Shown: positions 41,111 through 49,286 of the stretch, piece by piece
Numbering within the stretch: position 1 is the stretch's first letter
Layout: each line of letters begins with the position of its first letter
Origin: Pseudomonas sp. ISL-84
GTDB taxonomy: Bacteria; Bacillota; Bacilli; Bacillales; Cytobacillaceae
Direction: 5' to 3'
Assembly (NCBI GenBank): GCA_018613035.1
Contig: JAGGRA010000056.1
Location: 31,661 to 95,660 of the forward strand
DNA length: 64,000 nt
The notes under the pieces: model-generated
The model's database searches: none
Seen by the model: only the letters and a program-made list of their open reading frames with translations
What the model was told of the DNA's origin: nothing
Translations under genes and position numbers: made by a program

Positions 41111-41329
41111 ATGAAAGGAATTCTTTATCGAGCAATGGAAGAGAGAAAGCCTGTGGAAATCATCTATCTCTCCAAACGTAATTCATTTACACAAAGAAAA
41201 ATTTTAATTAAAGAACTGCGCGGGAGCACTATTTTGGCTTACTGCTTATATAGAAAGCAAATGCGCATTTTTAATTTAAATCATATTATGTCCATTCTGC
41301 CAGATAAGAAAACACGCCAAATCAGCTAA
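41111..41329 (+). CDS. Small WYL-like protein under SOS promoter
   Basis: 72 residues from an ATG after GGAGGG. Short, basic and beta-rich, with a WYL-domain-like run: RKPVEIIYLSKRNSFTQRKI, KELRGSTILAYCLYRKQMRI. WYL folds bind nucleic acids or nucleotides and are found in DNA-damage regulators. The promoter has a LexA box, so it is likely damage-induced. It has no partner in an operon and ends in a good terminator. Confidence 0.7.
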   Translation: MKGILYRAMEERKPVEIIYLSKRNSFTQRKILIKELRGSTILAYCLYRKQMRIFNLNHIMSILPDKKTRQIS

Positions 41330-41347
41330 TTCAATACTTCAAATAAC

Positions 41348-41388
41348 AAAAGCTTGTATTTCTCATACGAAATACGGCTTTTTATTAT
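41348..41388 (+). terminator. Terminator of the WYL-like gene
   Basis: AAGCTTGTATTTC / GAAATACGGCTT hairpin then TTTATT. Confidence 0.75.
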
Positions 41389-41509
41389 GCCTTCCTGCCT
41401 TCACTGCATTTCTGTCCTGCACTGATTAACTGCCACTTAAGAGGGTATATATTCCTGAAAAGGGCTTTGTCCTGTGAATTACATTTAGAAGAGAAGAAAG
41501 GAAGGTTTT

Positions 41510-42097
41510 ATGAAAAAAAATTCATTTTTAATGGCTTTGTTTGCCGGAAGCCTGGTATTGGCGGGCTGTAATCAAAGTGAAGAAAATGTTGTTGAGGAGG
41601 AAGACAAAAATAATCCTTCATTAGAGGAACAGCGAGCGGAGACAGAGGAAGCTCCCGAAGATCAATCAAAGATTACTGAAGAAGTTGGGTTAGGCGACAC
41701 ACACGAACAGTTTGTTGAAGAATATGGAGAAAATCAAAACAACAAGGAAATTGCCCGCTTTAATGGCGATACAATGCTTGTAGAGTTTGAAACCCATCGT
41801 GCTGTTAACATTGAATTGCAATTTGAAGATATGGAAAAGGAAATGAGCAACGATGAGATCCTTTCTTATATCGAAAAACGCATTCCGAGAGATTCAGAAG
41901 AAGTTGACAGAAATACTGATCATCAAAATGAGCAGCGTGAAATTATTGAATATAAAAGCGAACTATTAAAGGAAGCAGTTAGCGATGAACTATATGAAGG
42001 CGATGAACCCGGAACTTTCACTGTTGTACTAAATAGCAATGAAGAAGGTTATATCAACGCAAGCCTATCCATCGGCCAAAGCGATCAGGAAGCATAA
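41510..42097 (+). CDS. Hypothetical acidic lipoprotein
   Basis: 195 residues; lipobox VLAGC (Cys about 20), then strongly acidic linker (ENVVEEEDKNNPSLEEQ). A globular domain (about 60-190) contains FNGDTMLVEFETHRAVNIEL and GTFTVVLNSNEEGYINASLS. No known family. Anchored on the outer face of the membrane. RBS GAAAGGAAGG. Confidence 0.7.
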   Translation: MKKNSFLMALFAGSLVLAGCNQSEENVVEEEDKNNPSLEEQRAETEEAPEDQSKITEEVGLGDTHEQFVEEYGENQNNKEIARFNGDTMLVEFETHRAVNIELQFEDMEKEMSNDEILSYIEKRIPRDSEEVDRNTDHQNEQREIIEYKSELLKEAVSDELYEGDEPGTFTVVLNSNEEGYINASLSIGQSDQEA

Positions 42098-42121
42098 AAG
42101 GAGAAAACCCAAAACAATCTG

Positions 42122-42165
42122 GCAAACAAAAAGGAAGGATCTCAGAGGAGACCCTTCCTTTTTTC
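42122..42165. terminator. Bidirectional terminator
   Basis: AAGGAAGG and CCTTCCTT arms with a small internal CTC-AGAG-GAG fold, between convergent lipoprotein and TRAP permease genes. Confidence 0.75.
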
Positions 42166-42166
42166 G

Positions 42167-44125
42167 TTAAGCCGTTTGGGGCTTTGCTTTATCATCTCGT
42201 TTGAAGACAACCTGCAATACAATTAGCAAGATAAAAATTCCAAGTCCGATTATATCAGAAATACCTTCAGGATAAATCAGCATCAGTCCGCCAGCAATTC
42301 CCAATATTCTTTCCAGGGGATTTAATTTGCGCAGCCAGTAGCCAATTACCCCAGCACCAATCGCCATCATACCGGCCAAAGCAGTGAATACTACCCAAAT
42401 TAAGTAATACCAGGTGGTATTAATCATCAAAAGCTCTGGAGAAAGAACAAACATATACGGAATGATGAATGCCCCAATTGCAAGCTTGGAGGCATTTACG
42501 CCGGTCTTAATCGGATCTCCTCCTGAAACCCCAGCAGCAGCAAATGCAGCAAGTGCCACTGGTGGGGTAATATCTGCCACAATACCAAAGTAAAATACGA
42601 ATAAATGGGCAGACAAATCAGGTACACCCAGCAGTATAATGGCCGGAGCAGCAATGGTAGATGTAATAACATAGTTTGCAGTCGTCGGCGACCCCATTCC
42701 CAGGATGATGGCTGCAACCATTGTCAGCATCAAGGTTGGAATTAGCAAACCGCCAGAAAGGTCAAGCAGGCCATTAGCCATTTTTAATCCAAGACCAGTC
42801 TTAACAACTACACCTACGATTATACCAGCTGCAGCCGTAGCAGCTGCAACGCCCAAAGCTGTACGTGCACCATCAACCAATGCATCTATTGCATCCCGGA
42901 AGTTGATTCTGGTATCCTTCCGTATCATACTCACTGCAATTGTAATAACAATAGACCAAAGAGCCGCACGGATTACACTCATTCCGCTCATAAGTAAAAC
43001 GATAACTGCCAGAATAGGCAGAAGCAAATAGATCTTTTTAAGTACTTCTTTCCGATTTGGCATTTCGTCATCATTCAGCCCTCTAAGGCCTACTCTTTTA
43101 GCTTCAAAATCAGTCATGATCCAAACGCCGGCAAAATAAAGAAGAGCTGGAATTGCTGCAGCTTTGGCAATATCCCAATAGGTAATGCCTCCGCCAATGA
43201 ACTCGACCATAAGGAATGCGGCAGCACCCATGATTGGAGGCATGATTTGCCCCCCTGTCGAAGCAGTCGCTTCAACCGCACCTGCGAACTCCTTCTTATA
43301 GCCAAGTTTTTTCATCATTGGGATGGTAAATGAGCCCGAAGTTACAACGTTTGCAACAGAACTTCCACTGATTGTTCCCTGAAGGGCACTGGAAAAAATC
43401 GCAACCTTTGCAGGACCTCCTGTTCTCTTCCCTGCAATGGAAACGGCCAAATCATTAAAGTATTGCCCAACACCTGTTTTCACCAGGAAAGATCCAAATA
43501 ATAGGAATAGAAATATAAAGGTAGCTGATACGCCTAATGGAGTACCAAGAATCCCTTCAGTCGTAAAGAACATCGTTTGAACAAGTCTTTCCAAATCCAA
43601 TCCGCGATGTGCCAAGAATGCAGGCATATAAGGGCCATACATGGCATATGCCAGAAATATAACAGCAATAATAGTAATCGGCAATCCAACTGCACGCCTT
43701 GTTGCTTCAAGCACTAATAATACCGCAAGCAATCCTACATAAAAATCTATTTCTGTCAGTCGCCCAGCTCTCATAACAATTTCATCAATAAATAGAGGCC
43801 AATAGGATCCTACTACAATACCGAGAATTGCCAGTATTACATCATACCAGGCAACTTTATGTTTTCGCCCCCTGTCTTTTTTCCTTGCCGGAAATAACAG
43901 GAAGATCAGAGCCAATGCAAAACCTAAGTGGATCGAACGCTGCAGCTGGGCTGTAAGCATTCCGAAAACTCCAGTATATAAATGGAATAGCGAGAATGAT
44001 AAAAGGCCAATAAAGACAATCCAGCCCATAATGCCTCTGAGTTTCCTTGTACCAGCCTCGGGATCATACTTTTCCAGCAGTTTCTGCTGTTCCTCCAGAG
44101 ATAACGTTTCCCCTTTATTGTCCAA
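42167..44125 (-). CDS. TRAP transporter fused permease (TAXI type)
   Basis: 652 residues with about 16-18 membrane segments. Fused DctQ-like N-terminal part (first ~130) and DctM-like rest with the blocks GTISGSSVANVVTSGSFTIP, GGQIMPPIMGAAAFLMVEF and MGSPTTANYVITSTIAAPAI. It moves a carboxylate-type substrate into the cell coupled to a sodium or proton gradient, delivered by the TAXI protein at 44796. TTG start after AAAGGAG, overlapping the DUF1850 gene by 11 bases. Confidence 0.93.
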   Translation of the reverse strand: MDNKGETLSLEEQQKLLEKYDPEAGTRKLRGIMGWIVFIGLLSFSLFHLYTGVFGMLTAQLQRSIHLGFALALIFLLFPARKKDRGRKHKVAWYDVILAILGIVVGSYWPLFIDEIVMRAGRLTEIDFYVGLLAVLLVLEATRRAVGLPITIIAVIFLAYAMYGPYMPAFLAHRGLDLERLVQTMFFTTEGILGTPLGVSATFIFLFLLFGSFLVKTGVGQYFNDLAVSIAGKRTGGPAKVAIFSSALQGTISGSSVANVVTSGSFTIPMMKKLGYKKEFAGAVEATASTGGQIMPPIMGAAAFLMVEFIGGGITYWDIAKAAAIPALLYFAGVWIMTDFEAKRVGLRGLNDDEMPNRKEVLKKIYLLLPILAVIVLLMSGMSVIRAALWSIVITIAVSMIRKDTRINFRDAIDALVDGARTALGVAAATAAAGIIVGVVVKTGLGLKMANGLLDLSGGLLIPTLMLTMVAAIILGMGSPTTANYVITSTIAAPAIILLGVPDLSAHLFVFYFGIVADITPPVALAAFAAAGVSGGDPIKTGVNASKLAIGAFIIPYMFVLSPELLMINTTWYYLIWVVFTALAGMMAIGAGVIGYWLRKLNPLERILGIAGGLMLIYPEGISDIIGLGIFILLIVLQVVFKRDDKAKPQTA

Positions 44126-44645
44126 GGATATTCACTCCTTTCAAAGTCTCAATTAAGTTTAATTTTTTAGCTTTTATACGCACCCAGGTTCCTGGTTCTA
44201 TATAGTCTGAAAGCGGATACTCTTTTCCTCCATTAATTACTGTATGATTTGCTCTAACCTCTCCTAGCCGGAGATCAAATGAAGGAAAAACCCGATTCAT
44301 ATTCTTAATATAATATTTGCCGTCCTTCTGTTCAAATATTTCTCCATTTGAAGCATTTTCAGGCATTCCAATCGCAAAATCCTCATACATAAGCTCGTAT
44401 AGCTTAATATTGCCTTTTTCAGTTAAATTGTAGCTTTCAACAACATCTGAAAGGTGAATGGAATGAGTGTACTTTATTTTAAAAGATCCGTCCTCTTTAA
44501 TTGGGAGATAAGCAAGCACTTCTCCTTTGTCCTGATATTCAAAAACAATTGCCTGCTTTATAGGAATGAAAAGCATAATTGCGATGGATGTGAGGCTGAG
44601 GAATGCCAGGATCAATTTTGCCTTCCCTGGCTTCTTAAATTTCAT
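44115..44645 (-). CDS. DUF1850 protein of the TRAP locus
   Basis: 176 residues from the ATG after GGTGGGG. One N-terminal membrane anchor (about 10-30) and an extracytoplasmic domain with IKYTHSIHLSDVVESYNLTE typical of DUF1850 proteins that accompany TAXI-type TRAP systems. Likely a small accessory subunit. Overlaps the permease gene. Confidence 0.85.
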   Translation of the reverse strand: MKFKKPGKAKLILAFLSLTSIAIMLFIPIKQAIVFEYQDKGEVLAYLPIKEDGSFKIKYTHSIHLSDVVESYNLTEKGNIKLYELMYEDFAIGMPENASNGEIFEQKDGKYYIKNMNRVFPSFDLRLGEVRANHTVINGGKEYPLSDYIEPGTWVRIKAKKLNLIETLKGVNILGQ

Positions 44646-44719
44646 ATAAAACCCCACCTAAAATAATAGTTATAATAACCAGTCTTTACATTTGATTGGA
44701 AAAACATTTTTTAAAGTTA

Positions 44720-44765
44720 ATTGACCGGCGTAATAACCTTATTAGGTTTTACAGCCGGCCAAGTT
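44720..44765 (-). terminator. Stem-loop between TAXI and DUF1850 genes
   Basis: GGCCGGC... and GCCGGTC arms enclose an inner ACCT-AATA-AGGT hairpin. It may lower read-through so that the binding protein is made in excess over the permease. Confidence 0.5.
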
Positions 44766-44795
44766 TTTAAGCGTTTAAATTATGTTTTGTGCAGA

Positions 44796-45794
44796 CTACT
44801 CAGCTTTTAAGCCTAATTCGTCAAAGTACTTTTTAGCACCAGGGTGCAGTTCGATTCCCGTGCCTTTAACAGCATTTTCTGCTTTGATCATTTTGCCTTT
44901 TGCGTGAGTTACTTTATCAAGATTTTCGAAGATAGCCTTTGTTACATCATACACAACTTCATCAGAAAGGTCGTTAGAAACAACAAGCATTGCCTGTACA
45001 GCTACTGTTGGAGCAGCTTCAGCAAGCTTGTAAGTTCCGGCTGGAACTTCATCCTGGACGTAATATGGATACTTTTCAATCAGTTCATCAATTTTGCCTT
45101 GTTCGATTGGAACAATGACAACATCCTCGGTTGCAGAAAGGCCTTCTACAGCACCAGTTGGAGTTCCTGCTGTAACGAAAGCGGCATCAATTGTGCCATC
45201 CTGAATTCCTGCAGTAGATTCATCAAAAGATAGGTCCTGTTTGTTGATATCCTCTAATGTGATCCCATGCACTTCAAGAATTTGCTCAGCGTTTGCAGCA
45301 GTACCTGAACCTGGAGCTCCAATTGAGACCTTTTTGCCTTTTAAGTCTTCAACTGATTTAATGCCTGACTTTGCAGTTGTAACAATCTGAATCGTTTCTG
45401 GATAGAGTGTGCCAATTGCACTTACGTTATCAACCGCTGCTCCTTCAAACATCAGCTTTCCTTCTTTAGCATATGAAGCAATATCTGTTTGAGAGAAAGC
45501 GATTTCTGCATTGCCATCTTTCAGTGTGTTCATGTTCTCTGCAGATGCACCTGATACTTCAGCATTTGTGTCTATTCCCGTAGCATCAGAAATAATCTCA
45601 GCGAACGATCCGCCTAGCGGATAGTATGTACCGCCTGTTCCACCAGTTACGATGCTCATAAATTTCGGCTTTTCAGCGCCATCGCCTTCGCCACCGCCGC
45701 CATTGCCTTCATCAGTCCCGCCACCGCATGCAGCAAGTACCATCGAAAGCGCTAACAGTAAAACTGTTGCGAGAAGAAAACTTTTCTTTTTCAT
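44796..45794 (-). CDS. TAXI-family TRAP solute-binding lipoprotein
   Basis: 332 residues. Lipobox VLAAC (Cys about 22), Gly-rich linker, then the TAXI domain with the hallmark SIVTGGTGGTYYPLGGSFAE and LKGKKVSIGAPGSGTAANAE. It captures the substrate outside the cell and passes it to the permease at 42167. Member of a three-gene operon. Confidence 0.95.
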   Translation of the reverse strand: MKKKSFLLATVLLLALSMVLAACGGGTDEGNGGGGEGDGAEKPKFMSIVTGGTGGTYYPLGGSFAEIISDATGIDTNAEVSGASAENMNTLKDGNAEIAFSQTDIASYAKEGKLMFEGAAVDNVSAIGTLYPETIQIVTTAKSGIKSVEDLKGKKVSIGAPGSGTAANAEQILEVHGITLEDINKQDLSFDESTAGIQDGTIDAAFVTAGTPTGAVEGLSATEDVVIVPIEQGKIDELIEKYPYYVQDEVPAGTYKLAEAAPTVAVQAMLVVSNDLSDEVVYDVTKAIFENLDKVTHAKGKMIKAENAVKGTGIELHPGAKKYFDELGLKAE

Positions 45795-46103
45795 TATACT
45801 TCCCCCTTTATAAAATTACAGTTTCTCGTACTATATACTATCTAAAGGATATCCTGATTGTCAAATGATACCTCCTTCTATTTATAATTCAGTATACGTC
45901 TTCCGTTAACCTCCGAAAGGTATGAGTATTTTATGCATGTAGCTGCTCATCTTTTAGAATTAGCTGGCATCTTTTTTAGCACTTTCACCCATATTATTAC
46001 AGAATGCCTCCTTCAAGAATACTTGTAAAAAGCAAATCGTATATATATATGATAAAATCTTGATGAAAAGCCTTACATACATGCAAACGGAGGAATAGAT
46101 AAC
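45795..46103. promoter_or_regulatory. Divergent promoter region of TAXI and yjcH
   Basis: Minus-strand promoter TTGACA (45859-45864), 18-base spacer, TAGTAT (45835-45840) faces the TAXI gene. No gene is seen in the rest, which should hold the yjcH promoter. Confidence 0.6.
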
Positions 46104-46826
46104 ATGGATTTTCCAAGAGGATCAATTAAGGATATTAAGATAGACAGCAAAGAGCTGGGAGAAGAGGTTAGCCTGCTCATTTATTTGCCGGCTTCCTATT
46201 CACCTTTATATAAATATACCGTTGCCATCACCCAGGATGGAAAAGATTATTTTCAGCTTGGAAGAGCTGGCCGTATCGCAGACGAACTTTTAGGCGAAAA
46301 AGAAATTGAAAACCTAATCATTGTCGGCGTTCCATATAAAGACGTTAAAGATAGATGGAACAAATATCATCCTGACGGAGACCAGAATAAAGCTTATATC
46401 CGCTTTCTTGCACATGAATTGGTACCATTCCTTGACCGTGAGTTTCCCACTTACCAAATGGGAATGGGCCGGGCGCTGATGGGGGACTCCCTTGCTGCTA
46501 CGGTATCGTTAATGACAGCGATTCAATACCCCAATACATTCGGACGGTTAATTCTACAGTCTCCTTTTGTAAACGAATCAGTTATGGAGGCTGTGAAAGA
46601 ATTCAACCAGCCACACCTTCTTAATATCTACCATGTCATTGGAAAAAAAGAAACAGCTGTAAAAACAACCGGAGGCTCGGAACAAGACTTCCTCACTCCA
46701 AATCGCGAACTTTCAAAACTAATTGAAGAAAAACGTTTTCCATATTTTTATGACGAATTTGATGGAGATCATACATGGACATACTGGCAGCCAGATTTGA
46801 AAAGAGCACTTAAATTAATGTTTTGA
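46104..46826 (+). CDS. yjcH: YjcH-like esterase (alpha/beta hydrolase)
   Basis: 240 residues of the esterase D/Fes group. The nucleophile elbow is probably GDSLAA (in GRALMGDSLAATVSLM, about residues 127-132), the general acid lies in the FDGDHTW segment and the His follows (D-H-T, about 226). Begins with a typical beta-sheet KDIKIDSKELGEEVSLLIYL. Followed by yjcG and yjcF as in B. subtilis. Confidence 0.88.
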   Translation: MDFPRGSIKDIKIDSKELGEEVSLLIYLPASYSPLYKYTVAITQDGKDYFQLGRAGRIADELLGEKEIENLIIVGVPYKDVKDRWNKYHPDGDQNKAYIRFLAHELVPFLDREFPTYQMGMGRALMGDSLAATVSLMTAIQYPNTFGRLILQSPFVNESVMEAVKEFNQPHLLNIYHVIGKKETAVKTTGGSEQDFLTPNRELSKLIEEKRFPYFYDEFDGDHTWTYWQPDLKRALKLMF

Positions 46827-47023
46827 CCTTTTTTATAAGCGAAAAGGACTATTATTGAGCTTTGACGAAAAGAATACATGGATGGGCACTGTTTTTTCTT
46901 TTAAAAAAAGGTATAATTATATAATGAATTTAGAAAATTTGCTATAATAGTTCAACTACAAAGTTTTATTATCTCATTTAATCCTGCCAGTTATTAAACA
47001 AAAATAAACATGGAGGTTGTTGT

Positions 47024-47542
47024 ATGAGCACGAAATACGGTATCGTTATCTTCCCTTCAAAAAAATTGCAAGATTTAGCCAACTCTTATAGAAAGCGGTA
47101 TGATCCGCATTATGCATTAATTCCTCCACATGTCACGTTAAGATCCGGGTTTGAAGCATCGGAAGAGGAGATTAAAGTGCTAACTGAAACTTTGCACGGT
47201 ATAGCCATTAAACACCAGCCTTTTCAAATAAATGCTTCGAAAATCAGCTCTTTTCAGCCGGTTAACAATGTCATTTATTTTAAGATTGAGCCTACCTCCC
47301 AGCTGGAAGAGCTTCACCGGGAATTGAATGATAATATTGCTGCAGAGGGTCCTGAGTATAATTTTGTCCCTCATATTACAATTGGTCAAAAACTTTCCAA
47401 TGATGAGCATTCAGATGTATATGGATCTTTAAGAATGCAGCCGGTTAATCACGAAGAAGTAATAGACCGTTTTCATCTTCTGTATCAACTGGAAAATGGC
47501 TCTTGGACTGTATATGAAACATTTCGACTAGGAAAGGATTAA
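47024..47542 (+). CDS. yjcG: YjcG-like 2H phosphoesterase
   Basis: 172 residues, usual length. Two HxT/S-x motifs: [10 protein letters not shown] (about residue 36) and [10 protein letters not shown] (about 119), the catalytic histidines of the 2H superfamily. Relatives act on cyclic phosphodiesters or RNA ends; the substrate is not known. RBS GGAGG; TATAAT -10 element lies near 46942. Followed closely by yjcF. Confidence 0.93.
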   Translation: MSTKYGIVIFPSKKLQDLANSYRKRYDPHYALIPPHVTLRSGFEASEEEIKVLTETLHGIAIKHQPFQINASKISSFQPVNNVIYFKIEPTSQLEELHRELNDNIAAEGPEYNFVPHITIGQKLSNDEHSDVYGSLRMQPVNHEEVIDRFHLLYQLENGSWTVYETFRLGKD

Positions 47543-47548
47543 TCAAAA

Positions 47549-47971
47549 GTGGAAGTAAAAATCGTCGCAACTGAACAACAATTACAGGATGCATTTTCTG
47601 TACGTAAACTGGTATTTATTCACGAGCAAAATGTTCCTGAAGAAGAGGAAATTGACCAGTATGAAGATGAATCAGCCCATTTCGTACTATATGATGATGG
47701 AAAGCCAGCAGGTGCAGGCCGTTTCCGTACTGTAGATGGGGTTGGAAAAGTAGAAAGAATTTGCGTACTGCAAAAGAATCGGAAAAGCGGTTCCGGAAAA
47801 GCGATCATGAAGAAAATTGAAGAATACGCAAAAGACCAGGGACTGCCTGCTCTAAAATTAAACGCCCAAACACAAGCCATTCCTTTTTATGAAAAATTGG
47901 GCTATGAGGTCATCTCAGAAGAATTTATGGATGCAGGGATCCCGCACCGCACGATGAAAAAATTAATTTAA
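47549..47971 (+). CDS. yjcF: YjcF-like GNAT acetyltransferase
   Basis: 140 residues. GNAT fold with acetyl-CoA motif around RICVLQKNRKSGSGKAIMKK and a C-terminal PFYEKLGYEVISEEFMDAGI. Starts 6 bases after the yjcG stop, so both share a transcript. TTG/GTG-type start used: first codon is GTG. Substrate unknown. Confidence 0.92.
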   Translation: MEVKIVATEQQLQDAFSVRKLVFIHEQNVPEEEEIDQYEDESAHFVLYDDGKPAGAGRFRTVDGVGKVERICVLQKNRKSGSGKAIMKKIEEYAKDQGLPALKLNAQTQAIPFYEKLGYEVISEEFMDAGIPHRTMKKLI

Positions 47972-47975
47972 CGGA

Positions 47976-48008
47976 CTAGCTCCTGCCTTGGTGGCAGGAG
48001 CTTTTTGT
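47976..48008 (+). terminator. Terminator of yjcG-yjcF
   Basis: GCTCCTGCC-TTGGT-GGCAGGAGC followed by TTTTTG. Confidence 0.9.
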
Positions 48009-48073
48009 TGTGCAATAATTTTTCATCTTTCTGCAAACACTATTCCAGATGCAGCTTTAAAGGAGTGGTTTGG

Positions 48074-48748
48074 ATGGAATATTTACATATCGTCAGTGTA
48101 CTGGTAATAGGCTACATCTTTTTATTTGTAATGGCAAAAGTCTTGGGAAAAACGCAAATCACTCAGATTACTCCTTTTGATTTTATATCGGCGATAGTAT
48201 TGGGAGAGCTGGTGGGGAATGCACTTTATGATGAAGAAATTGGTATTCTTGAAATTTTCTTTGCAGTAGCTGTATGGGGAATCTTAATTTATGCAACAGA
48301 AACTCTTACACAAAAGTTTAAACGCGCCCGTAAATTCCTTGAGGGTGAACCTTCTATCGTTATTAAAAAGGGGAAAATTGTTTATGAAGAATTGAAAAAA
48401 AACCACTTGGATTTAAACCAGCTGCAGCATCTTCTCCGTTCAAAGGACGTTTTTTCCATCCGTGAGTGCGAATATGCCATCCTGGAAACTGACGGAACGA
48501 TTAGTGCGTTAAAAAAACCAGTGTATGCATCGCCTACTATTCAGGATTTGAACTTACCGTTAAACACGGTTGAACTTCCAGTTACAGTCATTTTGGATGG
48601 AGAAGTGGTATGGGATAATCTTAAAAGCATTGGATGGGACGAAATCAGGCTTAATAATGAAATAAAAGCGAACGGAGCTGTGTCTATAAAGAAAGTTTTA
48701 TATGCGGAATGGAAAGAAGGAGAGGCTTTGCACGTGCAAACGTACTAA
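48074..48748 (+). CDS. DUF421 / YetF-family membrane protein
   Basis: 224 residues from an ATG after AAAGGAG; a longer frame upstream crosses the previous terminator. Three membrane segments (about 4-24, 35-52, 58-78) and DUF421 domain blocks (SIRECEYAILETDGTISALK, LPVTVILDGEVVWDNLKSIG, KVLYAEWKEGEALHV). Very close in layout to the prophage copy at 24886. Monocistronic. Confidence 0.9.
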   Translation: MEYLHIVSVLVIGYIFLFVMAKVLGKTQITQITPFDFISAIVLGELVGNALYDEEIGILEIFFAVAVWGILIYATETLTQKFKRARKFLEGEPSIVIKKGKIVYEELKKNHLDLNQLQHLLRSKDVFSIRECEYAILETDGTISALKKPVYASPTIQDLNLPLNTVELPVTVILDGEVVWDNLKSIGWDEIRLNNEIKANGAVSIKKVLYAEWKEGEALHVQTY

Positions 48749-48768
48749 GCCCCTCCTTCTTTTTTCTA

Positions 48769-49053
48769 TTATATACATTCACTAAAGTGACGGCCTTTTC
48801 CAGTCAGCTCGCCATATGTTTGTTCTGCTATTTTTCTATTTGTAGTGTTTTTGTTTTCGGAACGCTGATATGCTTTCGTTTTATTTAATCTTTTTTTTAT
48901 ATCAGTAGGAAGTTCTTGAATGAAGTCTTTTGAATTAGATTGAGCAGCTATTCGGGTAACAGGTACAAAACGAAAAGGATCATACTTATTGCCAAATTCT
49001 CTTTCTGCGTACTGATTATATTGGTAATAGGTCAAAGGCAGGATATAGCCCAT
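48769..49053 (-). CDS. Hypothetical protein conserved in bacilli
   Basis: 94 residues from the ATG after GGGGGGAG. Begins MGYILPLTYYQYNQYAEREF, then DPFRFVPVTRIAAQSNSKDF; the C-terminus is Lys/Asn-rich and ends GRHFSECI. Function unknown. In B. subtilis an equivalent small gene is next to yjcD; I could not confirm identity. Confidence 0.6.
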   Translation of the reverse strand: MGYILPLTYYQYNQYAEREFGNKYDPFRFVPVTRIAAQSNSKDFIQELPTDIKKRLNKTKAYQRSENKNTTNRKIAEQTYGELTGKGRHFSECI

Positions 49054-49286
49054 GATTGCTCCCCCCTCTCCATTCACACTCTTATTAAAGAAATACGTTA
49101 TGTAATTCATTTTTATGTACCCGTTTTCAAAGAAAATTAAACATTAAGGGACTTTAGAATCCTTCTGTGTTTTGATATGATAAACTTTGTCTTGTTCCTT
49201 TTACGTGACAAAGGCAATTCAGCATTCATTTTGAATGGGACGTACTAAATCCATTGTCCAAATGATTGCTTTAAGCGGGGTATTTT

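Noticed and set aside
42705..43031. Long open frame opposite the TRAP permease.
   Set aside because: Shadow of the membrane protein gene in another frame; low-complexity Thr/Ala composition and no RBS.
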